Below the pieces are notes generated by a model, which made no database searches, had not been told where the DNA came from, and worked only from the letters and a program-made list of their open reading frames with translations. A stretch of 64,000 bases of DNA from Balaenoptera acutorostrata (taxonomy: Eukaryota; Chordata; Mammalia; Artiodactyla; Balaenopteridae), in assembly GCF_949987535.1 (NCBI RefSeq), contig NC_080081.1, positions 67,973,603 through 68,037,602 of the forward strand. Direction: 5' to 3'. A program made the translations under genes and the position numbers. Positions 20,955 through 33,725 of the stretch are shown in pieces (positions within the stretch are counted from its first letter, which is position 1; every line of letters begins with the position of its first letter).

Positions 20955-23500
20955 ATAAAGAAGGACATTACATAATGATAAAAGGGTCAATTCTCCAAGA
21001 AGACATAACAATCTTTAATATGGTTGAGTCCAAAAACAGAGCAGGAAACTACATGAGGCAAAAACTAATAGAACTACAAGGAGAAGTAGATGAATCCACT
21101 ATAATAAATGGAGATTTCGACACATCTCTATCAGAAATGGACAGATCCAGAAGGCAGAAAATGCGTAAGGACATAGTTGAACACAACAAACCATCAATCA
21201 AATGGATATAATTAACATCTATAGATTACTTCATTGAACAACAGCAGAAAGCACATTCTTATCAAGTTCACATGGAACATTCACCAAGATAGACTACATT
21301 CTGGGCCATAAGCCACACCTTAACAAATTAACAAAATAGAAATCATATGCTATGAACTCATAGATAATAATGGTATTAAATTAGAAATCAATAACAGAAA
21401 GATGAGCAGAAAAACCCGAAATACATGCAGAATAAACAGTGCACTTTTAAATAACATATGGGTCAAGGAAGAAATCATAAGAGAAATTTAAAATATTTTT
21501 AACTAAAAGAAAATGAAAGTACGACTTTTCAAAATTTGTGGTTTGCAGCAAAAGAAAGTGCTCAGTGGGAAGTTACAGCATTGAATTCCTATATTAGAAA
21601 TGAAGAAAGATATAAAATCAATATTCTAAGTTTTTACTTAAAGAAACTGGAAAAAGAAGAGCTGATTAAATTAAAATAAGCAGGGAAAGGAAACAATAAG
21701 AATTAGAGCAGAATCAAATTGAAAAATGGAAATCAATAGAGAAAATCTACAATACCAAATGCTGGTGTTTTTTTGTTTGTTTGTTTTTTTATCAACAAAA
21801 TTGATAAGCCGCTAACCAGGCTAACTTAGACAAAAAAAAAAAAAAGAGAGAGGAGGAAAACTACTAATATCAGAAATCAAAGAGGGGACATCACTACAGA
21901 TTCCATGCACGTTAAAAGGATAATAAAGGAGTACAGTGAAGAACACTATGCCCACAAATTTGATAACCTAGATGAAATGGACAAGTTCCTTAAAAGACAC
22001 AAGCTGCCCAAATTCACACAAAAAAGAAATAAACAATATGAATAGGTCAATATCTGTGAAATAAGTTATCTGTGAAATCAGTAATTAATAACTTTCCAAA
22101 ACAGAAAGCACCAGAATGAGATGGGTTCACTGGTGAATTCTTCCAAATATTTAAAAGAGAAATTATATCAATTATCTACAGTCTCTTTCAGAGAATGGAA
22201 GCAAAAGGAATACTTTTGAACTCATTCTACAATTCCAGCATTACGCTAGTACCAAAACCAGCCAAAGACATTACAAGAAAATAAAACTATAGATCAATAA
22301 CTCTCATGAATATAGCTGCAAAAAACCTCAACAAAACATTAGCAAATCAAATCCAACAATGGATAAAAAGAACTATACACCACATTAACTGGGAGTTGTT
22401 TCAGGTATGCAAGGTTGGTTCAACATTTGAAAATAAATTAATTTAATTCATCACGTCAATAGGCTAACAAAGAAAAATCACATGAACATACCATTAGATG
22501 CAAAAAAAAAAAAAGCATTTGACAAAATCTAACATTCATTTGTGTTAAAAAAAAAAAAAACTCTCAGTAAACTAGGAATAGAAGGAAATTTTCACCAATC
22601 CTTTTTAACATTGTACTGGAAGTTATAGCTAATGCAATAAGACCAGAAAAAGAAGTAAAATGTGTACACCTTGGGAAGGAAAATATAAAACTGTATTTGT
22701 TAGCAGGTAACATGATCATCTGTCTAGAAAACCCAAAAGGATCAACTGAAACTCCCGGAAGTAATAAGCGATTATAGCAAGATTGCAGGATACAAGATTA
22801 ATATACTGAAGTCTATCACTTTCCTACATATTAGGAATAAACAAGTGGAATTTGAAATTTAAAAATCCCATTTACATTAGCACCCCCAGAAGTGAAATAC
22901 TTATGCATAAATCTAACAAAATATGTACATGATATATATGTAGAAAACTACAAAAGTCTGATGAATGTAATTCAAAGAAGAACTAAATAAATGGAGAAAT
23001 ATTCCACATTCATGAATAAGAAGACTCAATATTGTCAAGATGTCAATTCTTCCAAACTTGATCTATAGATTCAATGCAATCCCAATCAAATTCCCAGCAA
23101 GTTATTTTGTGTATATCAACAAATTGATCTAACATTTATATGGAGAGGCAAAAGACCCAAAATATCCAGTACAATATTGAAGAAGGAGAATAAAGTTGAG
23201 TAATAACACTTTCTGACTTCAAGACATATTATAAAGCTACTATAATCAAGACAGTATGGTATTGGTGAAAGAATAGACAAATTGATCAATGGAACAGAGT
23301 AGAGAGCCCAGAAATAGACCTGCATTAATACAGTCAACTGATGTTTGACAAAGGAGCAAAGGCAATACAGTGAAGCAAAGATAGGTTCTTCAACAAATGG
23401 CACAGGAACAACTGGACATCCACATGCAAAAAAATGAATCTAGACACAGGCCATATATCCTTCACAAAAATTAGCTCAAAATAGATCATAGAATGTAATG
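20955..23500 (+). pseudogene. Ancient L1 ORF2 remnant (endonuclease to RT C-terminal part)
   Basis: The remnant starts in the endonuclease domain (KGSILQEDITIFN, then IINGDFDTSLSEMDRS). It passes the linker and the RT region (a degraded 'ccagaatgagatgggttcactggtgaattc', where intact copies encode [10 protein letters not shown]). It ends near the segment for tryptophan-rich GTTGHPHAK-like peptides at 23400. Stops and indels are frequent, with A-run expansions at about 22502-22515 and 22547-22560. In place of FADD the sequence at about 22700-22715 reads 'ttagcaggtaacatg', so the first catalytic Asp codon has become Gly. There is no ORF1, 3'UTR or A-tail. Divergence from the young copies implies an old L1 subfamily. 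Confidence 0.88.
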
Positions 23501-23594
23501 GAAGGTAATGGAGGTTATAGTCTAGCAAGAAAGTCAGATCTTACGTAAGCAATAACAATGAAGTGTGATGAGCATTGTTAGATGATAAATAAGT

Positions 23595-24010
23595 TAGGAC
23601 TCTTTCAGCAGCCAGTGAAGAAAACATACACACTCAAAAACAACCTGGCTTAAACAATAAAAGGGAATGTATTGGCTCATATAACTGGAAATGTCAGGCA
23701 TACACTTACCTTCAAGTAATTTTTGATTCAGGGGTTTAAATAATGTCACCGCAAACTGGTTTCTTTCTCTCCATCTTTTGCCTTGCCTTCTCTAGGGTGG
23801 CTGCATTATCCAACTCACCTTGTGGAGACAAGATAGCCATAGCAATCATCATCTCACATCTTCATAGAAAAAGCAGAAAAAGGGAGCCACTTTTCCAATA
23901 GGTCCCAGCAAGCTCTAGATTCACTCTGATTGTACCAACTTTGATCATATACTCACTAGGAGCCAATGATCACAGTCTGGGAAATGTGATATACTGATTG
24001 TGAAGGCCAA
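23595..24010. repeat. Ancient interspersed repeat, family not named
   Basis: Phrases such as 'aacctggcttaaacaataaaagggaatgtattggctcatataactgg', 'tctctccatcttttgccttgcc' and 'aaagggagccacttttccaataggtcccagcaagc' recall a common mammalian interspersed repeat, but I cannot name the family with confidence. No coding frame is seen. Confidence 0.45.
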
Positions 24011-24819
24011 TATTTATGGCTACCATCTCATGGAAACAACTACCGTATTATGTCAAATTCAGTCAATGCACCACAACTATTTTTGTTAGACCTAGGCATA
24101 GAAATCAGTGTGTCCATGCCGTTATTGAGCACTGTGAAAAGGTATGAATACCTTCCTGAACCTTTCTTCTTTCCTAAGTAACACTGATGCACCTTAACAG
24201 AAATTTATTGACAGCGACTGCATTTTCCCCTCTTCCTCACCTTTGAACCTCAAACCACAAGAATCTAAATAAAGCATTCTACTGTCAAAATGTTGTAATC
24301 TAAGAATTGGGTTCTTCACCAAAGCAGATAGTATTTAATATAAAGTATTGTCTATTTAATTATCTTAAGCTTGTTATATTTTGTGGTATTACATATTTTT
24401 AGAACGTTATGCCTGCCATGTACCCTGTAACTGGGCAAGTATTAAAGCCACCATGTAACCCAAAGACATGACATTTATTTTTTAGTATCTGAGAGGAAGG
24501 AAATGGTGATGTCAAAGAAGACTGAAAGGGAAGCTCCTTCAGGCCAGGAGAAAACTGGCAGTGCCCTGAGTCTCAAATCATTTAAGGATCCCCAACGTAC
24601 ATGATCAGTTCCAGATCCAGTAGGTACTGAATGTCAAAAGATACCTGTAGAATAGAACTTGAAATTCCCTATGGGTCACAGATTTTTCCAAAAATTTCTG
24701 TTACGTTTGGAAAGAGAGAAGACAGAGATAAGGAGAAAGGGAAAGAATTCATAAAAATAAGAGGGAAAAAATTCAATTAGAAGCATCTTATGTCAAACAC
24801 CTTCTGTCAAACACTTGAT
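24011..24819. other. Unassigned stretch
   Basis: No gene or clear repeat recognised. Confidence 0.4.
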
Positions 24820-25005
24820 AGCAGTTAACAAACTTTAGTGAGTATTGAATCACCTGGGAAATTATTTAAAATGCAGATTCTTGAGCCTTACTTCTAGACA
24901 TTCTGATTCCAGAAGTTTTGAGTGGTCCCTAAGATCCTACCTTTTTAATCTGCACCGTCGGTGATTCTGATGCTAGTGGCCCAAAATCTATACTAAGAGA
25001 AAATG
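24820..25005 (+). repeat. MER5A-type hAT DNA transposon fossil
   Basis: 'caaactttagtgagtattgaatcacctgggaaattatttaaaatgcagattcttgagcc', then 'attctgattccagaag' and 'ggtgattctgatgctagtggccc', follow the order of MER5A, a non-autonomous Charlie/hAT element. The terminal repeats are too worn to define the ends exactly. Confidence 0.8.
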
Positions 25006-26074
25006 ACTTTGTGGCTAAGTCAAAAACTGCTATATCTAATAAAACCAAAATGTTTTAAACTACCATGCATTGAAAGAATAGAGAGAGTGGACATATCAGC
25101 CCTATCTCTCATTCATGAGTAAATCCCACCAACTGGATCAGTTCTGTTTCATAAATGCAGGCCTACATAAAACAGAAAATGTGGATAAAGACCAGGCCTT
25201 AGAGGCTTACAGACGGTAGATTTTAAGATAGTGACGCCCCTGAGAGAAAACCCTAACATCTTGGAGATCACAGTACCTTTCTGAAGCGAGGACAGTGAGC
25301 AGCTCTGTAAGACAAAGGGCTTCAACCCACAAGGTTACTTGGAGGTCAGGAGCAGAAGTCTGGAACAGGCCTCAGATCAGCACTATATGCTCTATTCGTA
25401 AGCATTTTAGCAAACTTCCCTAACAAATCTGAAGTTCTGGCTGATTTCCAGAATGATTCCAGGGAACGTTGGAATATCTCATCCGTAGAAGCAGTGACTA
25501 GCAGGGAATTGTGGTCACCCACATCTCCCCATACAGATCCAATTTCTGATTCACCCGGTTACATCATGTAATGTGACCAGAGAAGAGAGTAAAGTATAAT
25601 AAGCAGTCAAACTACTGCTCATGCCAATACCTGTTCATTTTCGAATCCACTAGTAATCCAAGGAGTCTGCAGTGGCTTTATATTCTCCACTAATTTTTCC
25701 ACCCAGTCTATCCCCATAAAGCTGATTTCTGCTGGACTTGCAGAAATTTTCTGTACTGTATATTTTCACAAAGCCCAAAAATCCATGGGTAATAACTGAA
25801 GTTCTAAAAGTTTTCATCTCTGAAACTTATAAATCTTGCCTTATAAACATATCCAAAAGCCAGCTTTAACAATAATTCAAATGCCCATAAAAATAATATT
25901 TTATACTGCCATGAGACATAATGTGTTTGTACATGTATGTGTGTGTGATGTGTGTATGTAGGCAGTAGGGTAATGTTTCAAGTAAAAATATGTATTTATC
26001 TTTAATGAAAAACTCTATGTCTCTTTTTTTAACCAATGTTTATTTCAGGAGAAGAGGACAGAAGATTAAAATCA
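25006..26074. other. Unassigned stretch with short TG repeat
   Basis: A TGTGTGTG-containing patch lies at about 25930-25960. Nothing else is recognised. Confidence 0.4.
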
Positions 26075-26305
26075 ATATAGCATAGTGATTAAAAACACAG
26101 ATTTTGAGTTGAATTTGAATCCGAACTCAGCTACCTCTTTTGAGATTTGGGGGAGGTTTCTTAAATCTCTGGACATAAGTATGCACATCTCTAACAAGGA
26201 CACAAAAATACCTTCCTTACAGGATTGTTGAAAGTAGTAAAAGTTATAATGTGTATAAAGTGCTTAACACAGTAACTATAACATAGCAGGTAATTATAAT
26301 TATGA
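26075..26305 (+). repeat. MIR SINE, near full length
   Basis: It begins 'atatagcatagtgattaaaaacacagattttgag', continues with 'ttgaatccgaactcagctacc' (the B-box region) and 'cttacaggattgttgaaagtagtaaaa', and ends 'taaagtgcttaacacagtaactataacatagcagg'. All MIR parts are in order. Confidence 0.82.
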
Positions 26306-29300
26306 CAGTGGTCAAATATCCACCTTAAAGAAACCAATTAGGAAGAAAATAAAAAGCATATTCCTTCATTAGTTTCTCATGGAATCTTAGGAGAATCAAC
26401 TCCAGTGCTTTCAGAGAATATATGAAAATTTGTTAAGTGACCTGAAAGCATCCTGGACGTCCTGCATATCACAAAATTGGGAAGCCAGAGTGGCAGAGAA
26501 CAACTTTTTACTTACCCTTAACTGTAACTCATGGTGAAGATATTGATTCCAAAAGAGCTACTATCTTAGGCTGTGTTGAAAATCAAGGCATGTAAATTTC
26601 CACTGTATTCAGCCTAGATTACTGTGTTCATTAGTTGGACTATAGGCAATTAAAACTTAAATTCACCTATAAAAGGGCAACCAGAATACTTATGAGTCTA
26701 GAAACCCTACATGTTTGAGAATGCTAATTATTTTCCAAAAATTATTCTGGTCTTTTCCCACAGTTATAGAGCACATTTTAACTGGGCATTTGACTACCTG
26801 AAATAAATATTCCTGTACATGACCTGATTCTTCAGGTCAATAATATATAATGCAGTTTCTTGAGGTACTTTCTAAAAACTTTCCTTAAAACGCAGCTGGT
26901 GCATGGTCTTCTCTCATTTCTTCTCCATCCTTCTCTCTTACCTGCTAGCTAGAACATGAACATGATGGCTAAAGGGGGAAAAGCCACTTGGGACCATGAG
27001 GCAAACTTGGGAACAGAGGCTATCACAGAAAAACAATAAGCTAGAAAACTTGAGTCCTAAATCTTTGTGAAGCAAAGCAACCCATAACATGACTTAACCA
27101 ACTTTTACATGGGAGGGAAATCACTTCCTAACTTATTATGTTACTCTTATTTTGATACTCACTGTTGAATCTTACCATAACTGTACTAAATGGAAAAAAA
27201 AAATTTAGGAGAATGAGATTAACCTAAATTCACATGAGCTGAATTCAAAACTTAAAATGATTCCCCATGACAGTTAAAATTATTCTGGAGAATGTCATAA
27301 CAGAAGTTGTGTAATGGATAAAATAATATGGAGACATATCTCACTTCAATTTATGGAATATAGTTCAAAATACAAGCGCTCTCAGAAAATTGAATAATGT
27401 GAAAGTTTTCAAAGAGAATGAGATGGCCATCTGGCAAGTTATAAAACCCTACCTTAGTTTGACAGACTTAACTACGGTACTTCTAAGTTACCTCAAACTT
27501 AAAGAATCTGGGATTTTATGTCATACTGCTCCAGTCATCACTAATATGCCAACACTATCCATTGGGCTAAATTAATTAAGTGATTATATGAGTAAAGGAT
27601 GAAATCATTGAAGGTTGATACTTGTTAACCAAAGAAGGCAGAAGAAAAAGAAAAGAAGCTGTATATCCAAGTACCGAAAAGCAATACTAAATGCCTGCAC
27701 TTTCTTTAGCCTGCAGCAATTAATACAAATGCACATCCTTGACATCCCAAATTTTATGATGAATAATTATGGTACTACACACCCCATACATAAGCTAAGC
27801 TCCCATTGATAACTCAGAAATGCCCTTTATGATGAACTGAAGGGATGAGAACAAGGTAGAGATTATGAACTCTGGAAGAAAACCAAAATACTAGGTAGAG
27901 GGTTTAAGAGAAGTGCTGTGACATGAGAGAACCAAACTACAGGATGAAAGGCCGGAAGAGAAGCCTGGAATGGGTCTCTTGCTAAAGAGAGAAACAAGCT
28001 AGTATGTGTGCTCTATGCCAAGGAGAGAAAAGAGGAAAAAGGTAAAAGGGCAAAACAGTGTAATTTTTATCTCATTAACACCTCTCTTGATCTCTAAATA
28101 ATATCTTCCTACATATTCCTTATTAAACCCAGAAATAAAATCATGATGCTAACAGAGGGAGAGCAAGAGGGAGTGGAGTAAGTTTGTAACAGTGAAGAGC
28201 ACAGTATAATCTTCAGAGAATTTTTTTTTTTTTTTAACCATACATTTGCAGAGAATTTTAGATTGTAAGGAATTTTTTTCTCTTCCTATTGGTAGGCATT
28301 CCAAGAGTTACGTGTCCCTGACAAATGATTACTCACATTTCTGAGCCCTTACATTAAAATCTAGTGTGAACATGAAGAATAGAAATTTCAAATGTTTCAG
28401 TCTGTGCTGTTAAATATCTTAAATATATAGTTTATAAATGAAAATAAGCAGATCACCAAATCATAAGAATTATTAAGCATATAGGAAAAATTGTTTTATT
28501 AATAAAGTATTCCAAATAAAGTAGAATAGCTAAAGTCAATACTAGAGTGTATTCTAAAGACAGCAGAAAGTTAACAAATTTAATTCACTTTATATTAATT
28601 CCAAAATTGACCATGAAAAATACATATCACCTGGCAAATCCCGTTACACTTAAAAGATTTAAAGCGATGACTAAAAAACAAGAATGTCAATTCTACCAAT
28701 GGAACTAAACGACTAGTAAAATGAAATAACTTAAAACTGCCTTTGTTCTAAGTAATTATGATGACTGAGTTTTTTTTAATTGCTTGCTCCCTTCCTCCCT
28801 CTCCATTATTCTGTAACGCTTGAACTTGTCTCATGCAGCGCTCTGGGAAAAAATTACAAAAGCTATGTTGAAAAAAAATGTGTGTTTGTCGGTAAATTTC
28901 ATTAAAGTGAAATTCCAAAGCTTCCTTTTGACATATAATCATTTGCAAAATTTACACTAATGTTCAGATACAGAATAAAGGAAACTTAAAAGACTTAACA
29001 ACTCCTCAGTATGGTTTTCTGTTCCTCTTCACTGCCCTAATCTGCTATTGACGATCACTTGATTTAATGAAAGGCCAGTGTTATACCACCTTAAGCAGAC
29101 CAACGCTGACTCTTCTCTTACAACCCATGCTCCTGAAATGCCTAGACTTTATAACCAGCAATATTATGAAGATATGCATTACCCTGTTTGGAGCACACAA
29201 AAAAACCTTTTTCCAGTTGCAACACCCAAATTATGTGTCCAGTAACTTTATCTGTTAAGTTGCCAGTTATCCTCAGGATATTATTAATCTCTGTAATTCT

Positions 29301-30044
29301 GAAACAGAGATGTCCCTCACTCTCTCTCCTCTCTTCTCATAATTAATCCAATAAAAACAAAGCACATCACAATCTTCATTTTTCCAATTTTGAATTTCTG
29401 TGAAAATGAACTTCTCTGTCACCTCCATCTGGCTAACTGGTTCTTAATTCTTCCCTATGAAACCCATGATTTTCCTCCCTATAAACAGTTCAGATATTAC
29501 AAACATTATTCTTTCATATATTCTGTTCTTTTTTTATCCAAAAAATAACCTCCATGATTTCCTAGACTTTGAGGACATCCACTTAGCATTTATTCTTCCC
29601 AACTAAAGAAGCCTAATGTTTTAGTCTGTCCTTACAGACTTCATGCCATTTAATACTTTTAGGGTTCTTCTTTGGTACTTTCAACATTGTGTATATATTT
29701 CTTGAGTATGGTAAAATTTTCCTGTGAAAAATTAAGAAACAAGAGAACACAGAATATGAAAGAAACACATTGTTGAACCAAATTCTCATGCTTATTTTAA
29801 AACATCTTTTCCTACAGATAATTATATATACCTAGGGTGAAAGAAAACTTTCAAATAAGAATTCATTCCCTTCCTCTCAGTGTTGCTGTGATGAGGGCAA
29901 TGAGACAGTAAACTGAATCATACATCTCTCCCTCCTTCTCCTTCATTATCAGGACCAGGAACTGGAGAATTCAAAGTGGAGAGTAAAACCATGTAACATA
30001 TTTTGTTAAGGCCACATGCTATCACAATCACTCTCCGAGTTCTT
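26306..30044. other. Long quiet stretch with no recognisable gene
   Basis: I searched both strands for splice-flanked open frames, L1 motifs and SINE boxes and saw nothing convincing. It has a T run at about 28221-28235 and ordinary AT-rich sequence. The short frames at 27390-27575, 27615-27809, 28748-28948 and 29067-29258 look like chance. This is the longest part of the window without a young repeat, so a conserved non-coding element could hide here, but I cannot tell from one sequence. Confidence 0.4.
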
Positions 30045-30215
30045 CTCCTTGTAGCTCTATAACCTTGGGAAAGTAACTTAACCTTTTTCTGCCTCAGTTT
30101 CCTCTAAAAATTGGGATAACAATAGTGTCTTTGAATTGGGTTATTATGGAGATTAAATGAGGCAATCTATTAAAATAATAATCATGGTATCTGCCATATC
30201 AAGCACGCAATAAAC
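30045..30215 (+). repeat. MIR SINE
   Basis: 'ctctataaccttgggaaagtaacttaacctttttctgcctcagtttcctctaaaaattgggataa', then 'gggttattatggagattaaatgaggcaa' and 'atctgccatatcaagcacgcaataaac', is a well-preserved MIR core and tail. Confidence 0.85.
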
Positions 30216-31499
30216 AGATCTCCTTACTTTTTAATCACAATGATTCTGTCCTCCTCTCATGAGGCCATGGTGGCAAATATGAATGACACTGATGGAGTAT
30301 TGGGACACTTGCTCATACAAATAGCACTCTGAATGCAGCCTACTGAAAACCACTACACATCAAAATCTACTGCACATCAAAAATATACACATCCAAAATT
30401 TTTTTTAATTTAAAAAATATGCATTGCAATACTCGTTATTTGAATCCTTCAAGCTTAGAATATAGTATTTTAATTTTAATTACTTTAAAGAAGGAATTAT
30501 CAATGTCACCAAGGTGTTTAGCATTGCTTGGGATACCTTGAAGAATGTAGCAGAAATACAACAGGGCCTGTCTTCTAGAGCTTACCTTATGCTAAGATGA
30601 CAAATACATCGCTCAGCTTATAACATCAAACATACTATTAAGACGACATAACACTAAGGGATAAATTGTAGAATAGGTTCCAAATGTTTTACAGAGAGGG
30701 AAAAAGATAAAAGAGAATTCAAATTATAAAGAAAGAGTCTATATATTAAATATGTTGGAATTAATCTAAGCATTAAAGAATTTTTGACTAAGTCTTAGCT
30801 ATCTCATTAGATGAAAAATATCCCCTGAATATGGGCCTGATTTATGCTTCTCCTGCACATTTTCATTCACTGAAAAAATTTGTAAGCACCTTCATGTATC
30901 AGGTATTGAGGAAGGCATTGGGAATACAACAATAAACCTAGTACATTCCTCTCACTGAAAAAACCTCTGGAATTTCCTGCTCCTGACGTTGGTGGAGTGG
31001 CTTGTTGAAGAGCAGTATTTTCACAGGGTTAGTCTGAAACAATTTTAAAAGTTGCAGAGAATAAGAAATGGATGTGTTTAAAGATAGAATAATTTAAGTA
31101 TTCAAGATATTGGGGAGAAGTGGAAGTACACTGTGGTGCTTTTCCCTTCAAGATATTTGTTAGGCTATAAAAAGGGCAGGATTAAGAGGTTGAGAAAAAA
31201 AGTAGAAAACAGTGGCCAAAACGCTGAGAATCTGAGTTGAGTTTTGAACAATCTAATGAGACTGGGGAGACAAAAATTGGAGTTCAGAGGCCCTCAAAGA
31301 AGATGGCATGGATAAACACCCCAGACCTCCAGAAAAGACTTTGAAATGACCAGACTTTAGGATTAAGGGGCAGAGCTCACATAAAAATCCAGCATTGATC
31401 CAGCTCAGTTCAAGACCTGGTAAAGGTGATCTGTTCCTGCTCTAAGTAAATTAATATTAAATCCTCTCTGGACAAAGATAACATCAAGCAGAACTTCAC
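30216..31499. other. Mostly unassigned; L2-like scrap near 30890-30970
   Basis: 'tatcaggtattgaggaaggcattgggaatacaacaataaac' at about 30897-30940 resembles the LINE2-type 'gccaggcactgtgctaggcgctggggatacagaggtgaac'. The rest holds nothing I recognise. Confidence 0.4.
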
Positions 31500-32565
31500 A
31501 AATTATCTCTGTAATTTTTCATGCCAATATCTGGTATTTAATTTTTTTAATTCTTAGGCATGCCAAGAGAGAGTTAAATGCTCAGAAATTGAGAAAAAAT
31601 TAAAAAAAAAAAAAGAAACAGACTTCAGATGATGCAGACTTCGGAGTTCTTATACAAGGATGTTAAAATAACTGTGATTAATGTTTTCAGAAAATAGATG
31701 GGAAGATGGACAAATTGACCAGAAACTGAAATTCATTAAAAATTCTAGATTGAAAAAAACAATTAGTAAAATTAAGAAATGTATAGACAGATTAAATAGG
31801 AGACAAGAGTTTTAGAATGGGAAGTTAGGTCAATTGAAAGCACCCAGACTAAAGAACAGAAGGGGAAAATGATGGAAAAAAAGTTGTATAAAAGACCTAG
31901 CAGATGAGTTATTGAAGACCTAGAAGGAGAGGAGATAGTGAGACAAAATGAGTATCTTACATGATATTGACTGAGGATATTACAAAAACAATAATGACAT
32001 TAATCCACAAATCCAAGAAGCTCTATGAAGCCCAAGCAGGCTAAATAAAAGTCATAGTAATACTGCTGAAAGACAAAGACGAAAAGAAAAATTTTTTAAG
32101 GTGCTAGAGAAGAAAGATTCAGTACCTTCAAAGAATAGGGCTGACTTTCAATAGGAACAATGAAAACCATAAGACAATAGAATGCCATGTTTGAAGGGCT
32201 GAAAAGTATCTGCTGACCTAAAATTCTACACCTGAGGAAAACAATTTTCAAAAAGGAAAATAAAGTAAAGGTAAAAATCTACTAAAAAGAATTCTTCAGG
32301 CAGAAGAAAAAATATCCCAGATAAAAGCATGGAAATTGAGAGACAAATGAATAACAATAGAAAAAATAAATATATGGATAAATCTAAATGATTATTTACT
32401 TATAAAACAATGACATGAATTTCTTGGGGTTTAAAATATGTGTCCTCAAAGCACAAAAGAAAGGCTAGAGATGCATGGTCCTGACACGGTGATAAAAACA
32501 CTACTTTATAGTAGATTTACTTTGTCAAGGATATATGTAATCTCTATAGCAACCACTAAAACAAT
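31500..32565 (+). pseudogene. Old L1 (L1M-type) 5'UTR/ORF1/spacer remnant
   Basis: The segment contains worn ORF1-type phrases: 'aaatagatgggaagatggacaaattgacc', 'ccacaaatccaagaagctctatgaagcccaagcaggctaaataaa', 'ctgctgaaagacaaagac', 'aattctacacctgaggaaaac' and 'attcttcaggcagaag'. The ORF1-ORF2 spacer end 'ctctatagcaaccactaaaacaatagcag' follows. Stops occur in all frames. It is probably the first part of the same old L1 that continues, rearranged, to 39830. Confidence 0.75.
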
Positions 32566-32569
32566 AGCA

Positions 32570-33545
32570 GAAATACTGTTGTATTTACTAATATTTATTT
32601 CCTTCTATTCTATTTAGATTAAATTTTCTATTTCTAATTTGTTGAGATGGATGTTTAGATCATTAATGTTGGCCTTTTGTAGTGTAAGCCCTGATAATTG
32701 TGTTTCTTTGTTTTTGTTTGTTTGTTTTTTGTAATGCAAGTGCCTGACTTAAACTTAGATTGCAGATGCATCCACTTCAAAAAGGCATTCACTTCAAAGA
32801 CCACTATCTCAAATAAACACATTGCCAGGCACACACTAGATAGAGCCAGGATATCTCCCCACATGGAGGTGTCTGTTTTAGAGATCTTGGTTGATTTCTA
32901 CTTGGTTTTTTCTCTTCCAGCTCTTAAAATTTCGGCCCTTACGTTTTAAATTCACCAATAAAGAGTGAGTCCGTGAAACCCTTAGGCCCCCATCCTTAAT
33001 CCCAATGAAAGTAGAACCCCAGGCCCCTGTGGTCTCTCTCTCTATGCATGACCTTGCTGTGTGGACCCAGATGTGCAGTGTAATTTCCAGGTCTTGTAAG
33101 TAATAAACCTTTATTTTTACAAAGTTTCCTGATGGTTATCGCTGGCGGGCATCTTGCAATTATAACAAGAACTGCAAGAGCGGGTTCAACGACACATTTA
33201 TTACTGATAGGCTGAAACCGGCCCACAACACCCTTCTTTCTAATGTATGCAACTGAGGCTATAAATTTGCCTCTTTAGCTTTGTCCCACATGTTTTAATG
33301 CGTCTTATTTTTATTAGCATACACTTCAAAATATCTTCTAACTTTCATCTTGACTTCTTAATTGATCCATATGTTATCAGTAAGTGTATTCCTTAACTTC
33401 CAGACACTTAGGAATGTTTTTAATGATGTCTAGATTAATTTAACTGTGACCAGAGAACACACTTTGTATGATTTCAATCCTTTGAAATGTACTGACAATA
33501 AGTGGCTCAGTGTACAGTCAATGTTTATAAATATTTCTTAGCACT
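32570..33545 (-). pseudogene. Old L1 ORF2 segment in inverted orientation, split by an LTR
   Basis: On the minus strand the pieces 33233-33545 and 32570-32710 follow one another as L1 ORF2 sequence of the endonuclease-RT linker. The right piece contains the complement of 'gaaagttagaagatattttgaagtgtatg' and of 'gtgggacaaagctaaagaggcaaatttatagcctcagttgc'. Both correspond to 'gagaaattt..aaatatttt' and 'gtttgcagcaaaag..' of other L1 copies. They lie between plus-strand L1 parts (31500-32565 and 33555 onward), so this part is inverted relative to its neighbours. Confidence 0.65.
32712..33232 (+). mobile_element. Probable solo retroviral LTR
   Basis: The insert separates two adjoining pieces of old L1. 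It plausibly begins TGTAATGCAAG (32730) and ends GGCCCACAACA (33230). It contains CCAATAAAGAG near 32956 and a polyadenylation-type GTAATAAACC near 33103, followed by a GT/T-rich stretch and a CpG-bearing U5-like end ('ggttatcgctggcgggcatc'). No TATA box is obvious and I could not confirm a target-site duplication, so the ends are approximate. Confidence 0.6.
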
Positions 33546-33725
33546 TGAAATAAATAATAGAAAAAAAAAGAAGAATCCACATAAAAACTTGTTATTAGCA
33601 TAAACAAGTAAATTTAGCAGTGTTGCTAGGTACAAAGAATATATTTAAAAATCAATTGTATTTCTATATACAATCAACAATTCAAAAATGAAAAAAATTT
33701 TAATGGTACTATTTATTAAAAACAG

